A DNA stretch of 22,989 nucleotides from JBOFDP01 sp051647125 (GCA_051647125.1 JBOFDP010000100.1:1-22989); one strand, 5' to 3'. Numbered from the stretch's first letter, positions 7,682-17,032 are shown. The notes: a model not told the origin generated them from the sequence alone. Made by a program: numbers and translations.

Positions 7682-9466
7682 CTAAGAAAACCATTGTTGT
7701 ACTTCTAATTTTTTTATTTTTAAAAATAATTTTTTTCTAGAAAAATGATATTCCGGCTGTCCTATTTGTAACCACAGCTCTAGTAAATGCTTTATTTTTT
7801 CATGGTTAAGAGGCATGCCTGCATGTATGGATAAACTTTTGGCTAAAGATGTTGCTACACGATAATGTTGGTTGTCTACTATGTCAGAAGCATGTTTATA
7901 ATATTCCACTAAAATTTCTAAAGATTCCTGTATTGAATCATTTTTGGCAAATGTAGGTATAGCATGTACCTTAAAACAGTTTTCTCCCATAGCAGTAATA
8001 TGATATCCCATCAATTGAAGAAGTGCTGTTATTTCTTTTAAAATTTCAGTATCTGAAGGAGAAAATTGTATTTTTTCTGGAGATAAAAGCACTTGAGAAA
8101 TATGTTCTTTAGAAGGACTTTCTATAAACTGATGGTATAAAATAGTTTGGTGCAATAAGGATTGTTGGAATATCAGTAATTCTTGTGTTGTGAATACTAA
8201 AATATAGGTAGCAAAAAGTTGTTGTATGGGATATTCCAAAAGGCTTTTTTCAAAGAATGGTGTTGATGCTACATTTTGCTGAATTAATGAAGGTTTGGAA
8301 GATTCAAAAAATGATTGCCATTCACTATTTATTTTATATGCCTGATTAGGATATGTAAGTTGCTGATATAAAGAACTGGTGGTAATTTCTTTTTTATCTT
8401 CTTCTGTAAAAGTTTTGCTTAAAGAAGGAAGATTTTGAATCTCTTTGTCTAATTCAAAATCTATAGAAGGTGTAATACTAAACTGGGCTAAAGTTTGTTT
8501 TATAGAGGATTGTAAAAAGGTATAAATCAACCTATCATCAGAGAATTTTATTTCTTGTTTTGTTGGATGTATATTCACATCTATCTCAAGTGGATTAATC
8601 TCTATCATTAATACATAAAAAGGATATTCTTCTTTTTCTATAATATTATTAAAAGCAGTATTAATAGCATGATGTAAATAGGGATTTTTTATAAATCTAT
8701 GATTCACTATAAAATATTGTTCTCCCCTTGTTTTTCGGGCTATTTTAGGTTTGCCTATAAATCCATAAATAGCCAAAAAATCACTTTTTTGATTTACCTC
8801 TAATAAGTTGTTTTCATAGTTGTTTCCAAAGAGCTGTATGATACGTTGTTTTAAATTACCTTTTGGTAGATGATATTCTAATTGTTGATTACGTGTAAAG
8901 GAAAATTGTACTTCTGGAAAGGAAAGAGCAATACGTGTAAATTCTTCAAGAATATGTTTAGTTTCAGTAGTGTTAGATTTTAAAAAATGACGGCGAGCAG
9001 GTATATTGAAAAATATGTTTTTCATGGCAATATTTGTTCCTAAAGAAGTAGCACAAGGTTCTTGTTTTTTAATTTCACTACTTTCAACCTCAATATAAGT
9101 TCCTGTATTATTATTATAAGTTCTTGTTTTAAGTTCTACATGAGCCACAGCAGCAATAGAAGCAAGTGCTTCTCCTCTAAACCCCATAGTATGAATTTGA
9201 AATAAATCATCTATTTTTTTTATCTTAGAAGTAGCATGTCTTTCAAAACACATCCTGGCATCTATATCATTCATTCCTTTTCCATTATCTATTACTTGAA
9301 TAAGATTTTTTCCACCTTCAGCAATTATAAGTTGTATTTGCGTAGCTTGTGCATCAATAGCATTTTCTAAAAGCTCCTTTACAGCATTAGCAGGACGTTG
9401 TATTACTTCTCCTGCAGCAATTTGATTGGCTATATTATCAGGAAGTAGGTAGATATGGTTTTCCAA
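7682..9466 (-). CDS. mutL: DNA mismatch repair protein MutL
   Basis: MutL links MutS mismatch recognition to downstream repair. The N-terminal GHKL ATPase is complete: ELLENAIDA (E31, N35), DNGKGM (residues 60-65), RHATSKI (76-82) and GFRGEALASI (95-104). The transducer region follows to about residue 330 (VNIHPTKQEIKF at 298-309), then a variable linker and a C-terminal dimerisation domain from about residue 405 to 594. The endonuclease-type motif DQHAxxE is not recognisable: the matching stretch reads LIFQQSLLHQTILY at about residues 431-444. The zinc-binding CPHGRP-type motif near the C-terminus is replaced by PEYHFSRKK. Nuclease activity is therefore doubtful, although the ATPase appears functional. 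The start codon lies 17 bases downstream of the M23 peptidase stop, suggesting a two-gene operon. The stop faces ispG. Confidence 0.95.
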   Translation of the reverse strand: MENHIYLLPDNIANQIAAGEVIQRPANAVKELLENAIDAQATQIQLIIAEGGKNLIQVIDNGKGMNDIDARMCFERHATSKIKKIDDLFQIHTMGFRGEALASIAAVAHVELKTRTYNNNTGTYIEVESSEIKKQEPCATSLGTNIAMKNIFFNIPARRHFLKSNTTETKHILEEFTRIALSFPEVQFSFTRNQQLEYHLPKGNLKQRIIQLFGNNYENNLLEVNQKSDFLAIYGFIGKPKIARKTRGEQYFIVNHRFIKNPYLHHAINTAFNNIIEKEEYPFYVLMIEINPLEIDVNIHPTKQEIKFSDDRLIYTFLQSSIKQTLAQFSITPSIDFELDKEIQNLPSLSKTFTEEDKKEITTSSLYQQLTYPNQAYKINSEWQSFFESSKPSLIQQNVASTPFFEKSLLEYPIQQLFATYILVFTTQELLIFQQSLLHQTILYHQFIESPSKEHISQVLLSPEKIQFSPSDTEILKEITALLQLMGYHITAMGENCFKVHAIPTFAKNDSIQESLEILVEYYKHASDIVDNQHYRVATSLAKSLSIHAGMPLNHEKIKHLLELWLQIGQPEYHFSRKKLFLKIKKLEVQQWFS

Positions 9467-9483
9467 AATATAGGATATTTTAA

Positions 9484-10452
9484 TTAGTCCATACTTTGAG
9501 TAGAAGTTGCTGCTACTTTTAGCAAGTATTCATACTGAGCAGGAGTTAAATCATTATAAAAAAAATTAATAGGATCGACAGGGTTATTATTGATATGTAC
9601 TTCATAATGACAATGAGGAGCTGTACTTTTTCCTGTATTTCCTAACCAACCAATTATCTGTCCTCTTTTTACAGATTGTCCTGAACGTACATTTGTTTTC
9701 ATCATATGTCCATAAAGTGTTTTATATCCAAAACCATGATTTATTATTACGTGTATACCATATCCATTTTTAGTATCTCCGGAAGTTTTTACAACGCCAT
9801 TAGCAGTGGCATGAATAGGAGTACCCATAGGAGCAGAAAAATCTATACCTTGATGAAATTTAATTACTTTATAAATAGGATCCGTTCTTTTTCCAAATCC
9901 GGAAGATATTCTATTAAGTTGGAGATTACTAATAGGCTGTATGGCTGGTATAGAATTTAACTTTTTAGTCTGATCTTTGAGCAAAAAAGAGAGGTGTTTA
10001 AAAGATTCTCCTTGTATTTTTATTCTAGCATCTAAGGTGTATAAATTTTTTGTTAAATCGGTTAAAATTTCACTGTTAGACATTTTGGCAACTTCCTCTT
10101 TTTCTGCCTCGCTATTGATAAACTGTTGTCTGTTTTCATCAGGTATAGGATCTGTACCAAAAATAACTCGATATACTTCATTATCTCTTTTCTCTATTTC
10201 TTGCATTAGGTGCTTCATTTCGTTTACTCTCTTCTGTAAAGGATCATATTGTCTTTTTAAAAGAGCTTCTCTTTCTATCAAAATTTTTTCTTTCACAGAA
10301 GGGAAAAAATACAAACTAATAGAGGTAACTAAAAACACCGTGAGAATCAAAATAATCATAATACCTACACCTATTAAAATTTTTATACGAAAAGGCATTT
10401 TTAGCTCTTCGTATCTTAATGTATGTGGGTTATAAAAATATTTCTTTTTCAT
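9484..10452 (-). CDS. M23-family (LytM-like) peptidoglycan endopeptidase, membrane-anchored
   Basis: M23 metallopeptidases cleave peptide cross-links of peptidoglycan during growth or division. The 322-residue protein has a short cytoplasmic N-terminus, one membrane segment (about residues 23-50) and a charged coiled-coil-like stalk (about 52-165). The C-terminal M23 domain starts near residue 183 (SSGFGKRTDP). The zinc and catalytic residues are intact: H200 and D204 in HQGIDF, H249 in YGHM, and H280/H282 in PHCHYEVH. The opening KKYFYNPHTLRYEE is characteristic of a Bacteroidota subgroup of M23 proteins. It should face the periplasm and be active. It has an exact -7 element upstream and is followed closely by mutL. 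The precise cell-division role is not shown by the sequence. Confidence 0.93.
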   Translation of the reverse strand: MKKKYFYNPHTLRYEELKMPFRIKILIGVGIMIILILTVFLVTSISLYFFPSVKEKILIEREALLKRQYDPLQKRVNEMKHLMQEIEKRDNEVYRVIFGTDPIPDENRQQFINSEAEKEEVAKMSNSEILTDLTKNLYTLDARIKIQGESFKHLSFLLKDQTKKLNSIPAIQPISNLQLNRISSGFGKRTDPIYKVIKFHQGIDFSAPMGTPIHATANGVVKTSGDTKNGYGIHVIINHGFGYKTLYGHMMKTNVRSGQSVKRGQIIGWLGNTGKSTAPHCHYEVHINNNPVDPINFFYNDLTPAQYEYLLKVAATSTQSMD

Positions 10453-10666
10453 TTTTTATATGTTTTTTATGACAACAATTTTACATTATCAAATATATAA
10501 AGAATTGTACCGCATAATGGACCAAAATTAAAGTTTTTTAATAGAATAATTTAAATTTTATCGTTTATGTTCTAAAAAATAGAAATGTATTGAGAAAATC
10601 AAGAAAGCTTGCCTTTTGTTATTATCTAATAGGTTTACTTGCACATAGAAAATAACAATTTATATA
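10453..10666. other. Intergenic region uvrB-M23 peptidase
   Basis: These 214 bases hold no gene. They contain the M23 -7 element at 10490-10497 and an 8-base inverted repeat (TTGTTATT at 10616-10623, AATAACAA at 10651-10658, 27-base spacer) downstream of uvrB. No T tract follows it on the uvrB strand, so it is not called a terminator. Confidence 0.6.
10490..10497 (-). promoter_or_regulatory. Bacteroidota -7 element for the M23-mutL pair
   Basis: The minus strand reads TATATTTG, an exact TAnnTTTG match, 37 bases before the M23 start. A TTTG lies 25 bases further upstream (10523-10526), slightly beyond the usual 17-23 spacing, so the -33 element is doubtful. Confidence 0.6.
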
Positions 10667-12655
10667 TCATAATTTCCATTTTTTTATTTCATCTCTTAAA
10701 CGAGCTGCTTCCATAAAGTTCATTTGTTTAGAGGCTTTAAGCATCTCTTTTTTTAGCTTGACAATATATTTTTCTTTATCTTTTATAGAGGAGGGTTTTT
10801 TTACTAAATTGTCTTTTTGAATCATGTCTAAAACCTCCTCTGTTCGAATATTAAGAATAGCACTTTGTGCAAATATTTCTTCTTTGCTTTTGTAGATAGT
10901 TTTAGGAGTAATGTGATGTTTTATATTATAGGCAATTTGTTTTTCTCGGCGTCTATTGGTTTCATCTATTGTTTTTTGCATACTTTGAGTGATTTGATCA
11001 GCATAAAAAATAACTAATCCATTTGCATTTCGGGCAGCTCTTCCTGCGGTTTGAGTAAGTGATTTTTCATTTCTTAGGAAACCTTCTTTATCCGCATCCA
11101 AAATAGCTACCAAAGAAACCTCAGGCAAATCTAATCCTTCTCGCAAAAGGTTTACCCCTATTAATACATCTATATCTCCAAGCCTAAGACTACGCAAAAT
11201 CTCTACTCTTTCCATAGCATCTATATCACTATGTATATATTTAGATTTTACTTTAATACGGTCTAGAAATTTATGTAGCTCTTCTGCCATTCTTTTGGTT
11301 AGTGTGGTAATGAGGACTTTGTCTTCTTTTTTTATGCGTTTATCTACTTCTTCAAGCAGATCATCAATTTGATTTAAAGAAGGTCTTACTTCTATAGGTG
11401 GGTCAAGAAGTCCTGTGGGGCGAACTACCTGTTCTATAATTTCTCCACCACATGTTTCAAGTTCAAAGTCGCCAGGAGTAGCAGATATAAAAATAGTTTG
11501 AGGTATAAGTTCTTGAAATTCACTAAAATTTAAAGGTCTATTATCCATAGCACTCGGTAGTCGAAAACCATGCTCTACAAGTACTATTTTTCGACTTGTA
11601 TCCCCTCCATGCATACCTCGTATTTGAGGTATAGTTTGATGACTTTCATCTATTACACAAAGAAAATCTTTTTTAGGAAAATAATCTAATAAACAAAATG
11701 GGCGAGAACCTTGAGAGCGTCTATCCACAAAACGAGAATAGTTTTCTATACCTTTACAATATCCTAATTCTCTCATCATTTCTATATCAAAATTTACTCG
11801 CTCTTCTAATCGTTGTGCTTCTTGGTATTTTCCAATAGATTTAAAATAGGTGGTTTGTGCAAGTAACTCATCTTGTATTTCATGAATAATTTGTTGCATC
11901 ATATTTTGAGGAGCTACATAGAGATTAGCAGGAAAAATAGCGGCATTCTCAAGTACTTCTATTTTTTGAAAAGTATCTTTTTTGATAGTTTCAATATTTT
12001 CTATTTCATCATCAAAAAAAACAATTCTGCAAGCATAATCGACATAAGGCAAGTTGACTATTAAAGTATCCCCTTTAACCAAAAAAGAACCCCTCAAAAA
12101 ATCGGCTTCTGTACGCATATATAAGGAGTTTACAAGTTTCAACAAAAGGCTTTGTCGGCTTATTTTTTGTCCTCGATAAATACGAATAGTGCTTTGTGAT
12201 ACTTCCTCAGGGTTTCCCATACCATAAATGCAACTTACACTTGCAACAATTATAATATCTCTTCTTCCACTAAGTAATAAGGAAATGGCTTGTAAGCGTA
12301 GTTTATCAAGTTCTTCATTAATATTCAAATCTTTCTCTATATAAGTATTACTAAGAGGTAGGTAGGCTTCGGGTTGGTAGTAATCATAGTAAGAGACAAA
12401 ATAACCTACAGCATTATGAGGAAAAAATTGTTTAAACTCTCCATACAGTTGTGCAACTAACGTTTTATTATGAGTAATAACCAATGTAGGTTTATTGATA
12501 TTTTTTATGACATTGGCAATAGTAAAAGTTTTTCCAGAACCAGTTACTCCAAATAAGGTTTGAAAAGGATTATTGTTTTTAAAGTTTTGTGTAAGTTGAT
12601 AAATAGCCTCGGGTTGGTCTCCTGCAGGAGCATATTTTGATACTAATTCAAACAT
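10667..12655 (-). CDS. uvrB: Excinuclease ABC subunit B
   Basis: UvrB is the damage-verifying helicase-like subunit of nucleotide excision repair. It receives DNA from UvrA and recruits UvrC. The 662-residue length is normal. Key elements are all visible: Walker A GVTGSGKT (36-43), the damage-probing beta-hairpin YYDYYQPEAYLP (89-100), the DESH Walker B (336-339), motif V-VI sequence LLREGLDLPEVSLVAILDAD and TQTAGRAARN, and the C-terminal UVR domain MNFMEAARLRDEIKKWK that binds UvrC. It starts 45 bases after the EEP-family gene stop on the same strand. A near-match to the -7 element (TATCTTTA, 12660-12667) sits almost on top of the start codon and is not convincing. uvrA and uvrC are not in the window. 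Confidence 0.98.
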   Translation of the reverse strand: MFELVSKYAPAGDQPEAIYQLTQNFKNNNPFQTLFGVTGSGKTFTIANVIKNINKPTLVITHNKTLVAQLYGEFKQFFPHNAVGYFVSYYDYYQPEAYLPLSNTYIEKDLNINEELDKLRLQAISLLLSGRRDIIIVASVSCIYGMGNPEEVSQSTIRIYRGQKISRQSLLLKLVNSLYMRTEADFLRGSFLVKGDTLIVNLPYVDYACRIVFFDDEIENIETIKKDTFQKIEVLENAAIFPANLYVAPQNMMQQIIHEIQDELLAQTTYFKSIGKYQEAQRLEERVNFDIEMMRELGYCKGIENYSRFVDRRSQGSRPFCLLDYFPKKDFLCVIDESHQTIPQIRGMHGGDTSRKIVLVEHGFRLPSAMDNRPLNFSEFQELIPQTIFISATPGDFELETCGGEIIEQVVRPTGLLDPPIEVRPSLNQIDDLLEEVDKRIKKEDKVLITTLTKRMAEELHKFLDRIKVKSKYIHSDIDAMERVEILRSLRLGDIDVLIGVNLLREGLDLPEVSLVAILDADKEGFLRNEKSLTQTAGRAARNANGLVIFYADQITQSMQKTIDETNRRREKQIAYNIKHHITPKTIYKSKEEIFAQSAILNIRTEEVLDMIQKDNLVKKPSSIKDKEKYIVKLKKEMLKASKQMNFMEAARLRDEIKKWKL

Positions 12656-12700
12656 CTTATAAAGATAGTAGAAAACAACAGTTGTTTTAAGGTATTACTT

Positions 12701-13564
12701 TTAGAAAACATACTTTATAAGGACAGGAAAATGATCCGATAAAAAAGCATTACTTGAATATCTTTTGTCTACCACTTCATAAGAAAAAACCTTACCTTTA
12801 TTAAAAAATATGTAATCAATCAACACATCTTCAGGAAAAGAAGTTTTGGAATAATCCCAATCATTAAAAGTTCCTATATGTCCTTTTGGAGGAGAAAGAG
12901 TAAAATCCTTGGTATTTTTTAAATTCTTATTGAGTACATCATAGGTAGGTTTTTCTGTAATAGGGGCATTAAAATCTCCCATACAAAATACGGTATTTTT
13001 ACCTGCTATAGATTTAATTTTTCTAATGATTAATGCAGCACTTTGTTCTCTAGATTTTAAACCCATATGATCAAAGTGTGTACAAAATACGAAAAATATA
13101 TTTTTCGTAACAAAGTCTTTTATCTTTAACCATATACACATTCTTGTACATGCCGCATCCCAACTTATAATAGATTCTTTCGGATTTTTAGATAAAAAGA
13201 AATAGCCACTATCTAAAATATTAAACCTTAATTTATTATATATAATACCTACTCTTTCTCCTTGATTACCCTCGTCGTTTTCTCTACCTTTACTATATAT
13301 ATTATAATCAGGAACATAAGACATTAATTGCTGTTCTTGTTGTATATCCAACATTTCTTGTATGCTTAAAATATCTAATTTATATTCATTAATAAAATTT
13401 CCTACAGGGGCTTGTCTTAAATTCCAACTCCTATAGCCAGTATCAGACGGTACCCCTATTCTTATATTAAAGGTACCGATTGTTAAGGTATCAGAAGATG
13501 CCTGTGAGAGTAAAACTATTGGGAAAAATAAAAATCCTAAGGTGGTTAATAATTTGTTCTTCAT
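12701..13564 (-). CDS. Secreted endonuclease/exonuclease/phosphatase (EEP) family protein
   Basis: The 287-residue protein opens with a signal peptide (MKNKLLTTLGFLFFPIVLLS, cleaved near Q21). It then carries the full EEP catalytic set: FNIR (N33), SIQE (E70), THFDH (H163), GDFNA (D197, N199), IDYIF (D250) and SDHFP (D277, H278). EEP enzymes are Mg-dependent phosphodiesterases acting on nucleic acids, phospholipids or inositol phosphates, and the substrate cannot be told from these motifs. Export is predicted, so a nutrient-scavenging extracellular or periplasmic nuclease or phosphodiesterase is plausible. This is inference, and intracellular repair (ExoIII-type) is unlikely. It has an exact -7 element upstream, so it need not depend on the dnaG transcript, and uvrB follows 45 bases downstream. 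Confidence 0.9.
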   Translation of the reverse strand: MKNKLLTTLGFLFFPIVLLSQASSDTLTIGTFNIRIGVPSDTGYRSWNLRQAPVGNFINEYKLDILSIQEMLDIQQEQQLMSYVPDYNIYSKGRENDEGNQGERVGIIYNKLRFNILDSGYFFLSKNPKESIISWDAACTRMCIWLKIKDFVTKNIFFVFCTHFDHMGLKSREQSAALIIRKIKSIAGKNTVFCMGDFNAPITEKPTYDVLNKNLKNTKDFTLSPPKGHIGTFNDWDYSKTSFPEDVLIDYIFFNKGKVFSYEVVDKRYSSNAFLSDHFPVLIKYVF

Positions 13565-13583
13565 AAAAAAGTATTTTCTATTA

Positions 13584-13591
13584 CAAAGTTA
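13584..13591 (-). promoter_or_regulatory. Bacteroidota -7 element for the EEP-family gene
   Basis: The minus strand reads TAACTTTG, an exact TAnnTTTG match, 19 bases before the ATG at 13564, in the 39-base gap after dnaG. A -33 TTTG was not identified. Confidence 0.6.
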
Positions 13592-13603
13592 ATGAAAATA
13601 ATA

Positions 13604-15526
13604 TTATTTTCTTACTATGATTTGTAGAGCTTGCGCTACCTGACTTTCTAGTAATTTTAGATGTTGATGAATTCCTAAATAATCTATGTCTGTTTCTTGG
13701 GTAAGTAAATCTTGTTGATTTTGAAGAATAAGCTTACGTAATTTTTTTAGTTGTATGATAGATATTGTAGATATTAAGTCTTTTTGATATCCTAATGTAT
13801 TTTGTATCCCAGTTTTAATTTCCCAGTCAGGATCAAGCCATTCCGCTTTTGTTTGGTGTAGTACTTGTATACTTAAATCACTAATATTTTTGTTGGCATG
13901 ATAGGTAAAATATTTTATACTATCTTCTTCTCCTGATATTTGCCCAGATTCGTAAGCTTTTTTGTAAAGTTCTATAATTTCGAGGAGAATTTTATTCTCA
14001 AAATCATTTTTAAAAGGTTCTATTTCATTATAAATAAATTGATATACATGTTGCCCATTTCCCATAGTTTTATATCCATTTTCTAATAAAATTCTAATAA
14101 GACTTTTTTCAGATTCTTCATCATTAGGAAGTTTGATAATATTGATGTTAGTTTCTGTTGGTGGAGTAACTTCTATAGGGATATTTGTATGTTTTATACG
14201 TTGTTCTTTATCTATATCTGATTTTATATAAGTATTTACTAATGCGTTTAGTGCTTCGGAATCAATGTTTAATATTTCTGCACATTTTTTTATATACTCT
14301 TGTCTTTTTATCCAATCTTCTACTCTTTTCAAATTTGCTAATGTTTGTGCTATTTGGCTTATGGCTTCATTCTTTTTTATAGGGTCATTATCTATTTTTT
14401 TAGTAGTTATTGCAAGTTGAAAAATAAGAAAATCTTGCTTCTTGGTAGATAACAATTCTAAAAAATTGTCTTTTCCATTTTTTAAAATAAAGCTATCCGG
14501 ATCTTCATTGCCTGGGATTAGTAAAACATATACATTCATACCCTCCTGCAATGCCATTTTAATAGCTCTCAATGTAGCATTTATTCCAGCTTTATCACCG
14601 TCATAAATAATAGTAAGGTTTTGGGTATACTTGTGTATTATCTGTAATTGTTCTTTTGTCAGAGAGGTGCCAGCACTAGCTACTGTATTTTTTATGTCAG
14701 CTTGGTGCATACCGATAACATCAGTGTAACCTTCTACTAAAAAGCATTCATCTTTTTTTTGTATAGTTTCTTTGGCTTGATAAATGCCGTATAGTGTTTG
14801 GCTCTTAATATAAATTTCATTCTCCGGAGTATTTATATATTTTGGAGCATAGTCAATATTGACTATTGTCCTAGCACCAAACCCTATAATTTTTCCATAA
14901 TGATTTTGTATTGGAAAAATAATTCTTCCATAATAGGCATCTTTATATTCGTTATTACGTAAAACACAAAGTCCTGATTTTAATAAAAGTTCTTTACTGT
15001 GTTGCTTATTCAGTGCCTCCATATAAAATTGGGATTTTTCTTTAGGGCAATATCCTAGTAAAAAATTGTGTAGACTTTGTGTAGAGAAACCCCGTTCATC
15101 AAAATAAGAAACCCCAAGGTTTTTGCCTTCTTCGGTATGTAGTAACTGATGCGAAAAATATTGTTGTGCAAAACGATTAAGGATCTGAAGACTTTCTGCA
15201 GTAGCCTTTTTTTCTTTTACTTCTTCGGTCATTGCCATTTCTTCTAAAGCAATGTTGTAATAGTTGGCTAACCAACGAAGAGCTTCCACGTAGGTAAGCT
15301 TTTCATAATCCATTAAAAAGCCAATAGCACTACCACTTTTTCCACAACCAAAACACTTATATAACCCTTTACTTGGAGATATCGTAAATGAAGGGGTTTT
15401 TTCTCCATGAAAAGGGCATAGTCCAAGATAATTAGGTCCTCGTCTTTTTAGGTGTATAAAGTGTTCTATGACCTCTACAATATCAGTTCGTTGTTGTATA
15501 GATTGTATAGATTGTTCACTAATCAT
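13604..15526 (-). CDS. dnaG: DNA primase
   Basis: DnaG makes RNA primers at the replication fork. The 640-residue protein shows the three expected parts. The CHC2 zinc-binding domain has ligands C37, H40, C58 and C61 (LCPFHGEKTPSF and YKCFGCGKSG). The catalytic Toprim core has E265 in VEGYTDV, YDGDKAG (D309, D311) and PGNEDPDSF. After about residue 440 comes a variable C-terminal region that would contact the DnaB helicase. It starts one base after the stop of the upstream CBM9-like gene (stop at 15528, ATG at 15526), suggesting coupled translation. This is not the classical rpsU-dnaG-rpoD arrangement. Confidence 0.98.
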   Translation of the reverse strand: MISEQSIQSIQQRTDIVEVIEHFIHLKRRGPNYLGLCPFHGEKTPSFTISPSKGLYKCFGCGKSGSAIGFLMDYEKLTYVEALRWLANYYNIALEEMAMTEEVKEKKATAESLQILNRFAQQYFSHQLLHTEEGKNLGVSYFDERGFSTQSLHNFLLGYCPKEKSQFYMEALNKQHSKELLLKSGLCVLRNNEYKDAYYGRIIFPIQNHYGKIIGFGARTIVNIDYAPKYINTPENEIYIKSQTLYGIYQAKETIQKKDECFLVEGYTDVIGMHQADIKNTVASAGTSLTKEQLQIIHKYTQNLTIIYDGDKAGINATLRAIKMALQEGMNVYVLLIPGNEDPDSFILKNGKDNFLELLSTKKQDFLIFQLAITTKKIDNDPIKKNEAISQIAQTLANLKRVEDWIKRQEYIKKCAEILNIDSEALNALVNTYIKSDIDKEQRIKHTNIPIEVTPPTETNINIIKLPNDEESEKSLIRILLENGYKTMGNGQHVYQFIYNEIEPFKNDFENKILLEIIELYKKAYESGQISGEEDSIKYFTYHANKNISDLSIQVLHQTKAEWLDPDWEIKTGIQNTLGYQKDLISTISIIQLKKLRKLILQNQQDLLTQETDIDYLGIHQHLKLLESQVAQALQIIVRK

Positions 15527-15527
15527 A

Positions 15528-16361
15528 TTACTTAGAAGGAATGGTGGCTAATTGTATACTTTGCGAAAATATAGCGTTATTATACATTTTTCTATTATTA
15601 TTTAATCCATTGGCTAATTGTTCATATTGTTCACGAAATTGTTTTCTATCATTGCCAAAGACGTTTCCTCCTCCACTTCTACTAATATTATCCATATCTC
15701 CATAATCTGTAGGACCACTATTTGTATTAGAAGTTTTTCGAGTAGCTCTATCAAAAGCATTCAACATTACTTTTAGTATACACGATTTTACTTCAGATAA
15801 ATTGAAAACAGAGGATTGAAAAATATTTTTGAACGGAAGAGCTATTTCTATCGTCATTACTTTCTTATTATCCCAGAATACTTTAATGGGAATTTCTCCG
15901 GAGTCCATTTTATATACTGTTTTTTGTTTTTTTTTATAATATAAAGCATACTGTTTTTCTTGCTCATTAAAACTAAAAAGTTTAGGCATTACCCGAGCAT
16001 TCTCTAAACTACTAAAAAATACATTTTTTTTATCCTTCATATCAAAAGGAATTTCAAGATATAAATGGTGCTTTTTTTGTGCCTTAATAGTAATTTCTAA
16101 CAACATGCCTAATTCTACAAATCTCATTTGTGTAGAAGTTTCCATACTACGAAAAGCAAGATATAGATTGTTGCTGTCATTGCTTACAGCATAAAAAAAA
16201 CCAGAACTACCATCAAAAAAATGAAAATCCTCCTGCCAATCCTCTATTTTACCATCTATCAAAATAGGATTTTTAACAAAATCAGCATGTAGCACATTTT
16301 GTGCTTTGAGGAAGGTATTATAAACCAATAAAAGCATAATAAAAATATAATATTTGGTCAT
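15528..16361 (-). CDS. Secreted protein with CBM9/DOMON-like domain, function unknown
   Basis: The 277-residue protein has a signal peptide (MTKYYIFIMLLLVYNTFLKAQ, cleaved near residue 21). The mature N-terminus carries ILIDGKIEDWQED (about residues 33-45) and SNDSNNLYLAFR, features of the CBM9/DOMON-like beta-sandwich seen in many Bacteroidota exported proteins. Those domains bind sugars or haem in some families, but no ligand can be inferred here. The C-terminal third is Gly/Asn-rich (SRSGGGNVFGNDRKQF, about residues 230-245) and may be flexible. It sits between deoC, 14 bases upstream, and dnaG, 1 base downstream, as if in one transcript. I see no functional link among the three, so this could be chance packing. 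Confidence 0.75.
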   Translation of the reverse strand: MTKYYIFIMLLLVYNTFLKAQNVLHADFVKNPILIDGKIEDWQEDFHFFDGSSGFFYAVSNDSNNLYLAFRSMETSTQMRFVELGMLLEITIKAQKKHHLYLEIPFDMKDKKNVFFSSLENARVMPKLFSFNEQEKQYALYYKKKQKTVYKMDSGEIPIKVFWDNKKVMTIEIALPFKNIFQSSVFNLSEVKSCILKVMLNAFDRATRKTSNTNSGPTDYGDMDNISRSGGGNVFGNDRKQFREQYEQLANGLNNNRKMYNNAIFSQSIQLATIPSK

Positions 16362-16375
16362 ATTAAATCGATGCT

Positions 16376-17032
16376 TTAAGATACGATTTCAATGCTAACA
16401 CTGGCTCCTATTCTATGAGCTCCTGCTGCTATCATGGCTTCGGCTATTTTTTTGTCTCTAACACCACCAGCTGCTTTTATTTTAGCTTTTTTCCCTACTG
16501 CTTTTTTCATTAAAAGAATATCGTTTACTGTAGCACCATGTATTCCAAATCCTGTTGAAGTTTTTACGAAATCTGCCTTAGCTTCAACAGCCAATTTACA
16601 AGCTATAATTTTTTCTTCGTCAGTAAGATTACAAGTTTCTAATATTACTTTTAATATAGCGTTATTTCCACAGACTTTTTTTACTTCTGTAATGTCCTTT
16701 TGCACGAGTTTATATTTTTTATCTTTCAGATGGCCTACATTTATCACCATATCTATCTCAGTAGCACCATTTTTTATAGCCTCTTTAGTTTCCGCTACTT
16801 TTATGGCTGTAGTGTTTACTCCTAAAGGAAACCCAATTACAGTACAAATACCCACCTTACTTCCTTTTAAAAGTTTTTTAGCTAATTTTACATAACAGGG
16901 TTCTATACATACGGTAGCAAATTTGTATCGTATAGCTTCTTGACATAGCTCAGAAATATTAGTTTCTGTAGCTGTAGATTTTAGATTTGTATGGTCAATA
17001 AATTTGTTGAGGACAAGTTTTTTTTCTGCCAT
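16376..17032 (-). CDS. deoC: Deoxyribose-phosphate aldolase
   Basis: DeoC splits 2-deoxyribose-5-phosphate into glyceraldehyde-3-phosphate and acetaldehyde, feeding deoxynucleoside carbon into glycolysis. The 218-residue TIM barrel has the Schiff-base lysine in FVKTSTGFG (K157), the second lysine in IKAAGGVRD (K186) and the aspartate of EIDMVIN (D94), so the catalytic set is complete. The start FIDHTNLKSTAT is typical. It is the first gene of a minus-strand series and has the best promoter in the window. Other deo genes are not present here. Confidence 0.96.
   Translation of the reverse strand: MAEKKLVLNKFIDHTNLKSTATETNISELCQEAIRYKFATVCIEPCYVKLAKKLLKGSKVGICTVIGFPLGVNTTAIKVAETKEAIKNGATEIDMVINVGHLKDKKYKLVQKDITEVKKVCGNNAILKVILETCNLTDEEKIIACKLAVEAKADFVKTSTGFGIHGATVNDILLMKKAVGKKAKIKAAGGVRDKKIAEAMIAAGAHRIGASVSIEIVS

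Noticed and set aside
9977..10435. A 152-codon plus-strand open frame opposite the M23 peptidase
   Set aside because: It mirrors the coding of a clear metallopeptidase, and its Ser/Ile/Phe-rich composition is what antisense of an AT-rich gene gives.
10616..10658. 8-base inverted repeat downstream of uvrB as a terminator
   Set aside because: The spacer is long, the stem is AT-rich, and no T tract follows on the uvrB strand.
12660..12667. TATCTTTA as a promoter for uvrB
   Set aside because: It has one mismatch to TAnnTTTG and lies only five bases from the start codon, so it would require a leaderless transcript.
16434..16895. A 153-codon plus-strand open frame opposite deoC
   Set aside because: It is antisense to a complete DeoC with all catalytic residues and has no domain of its own.
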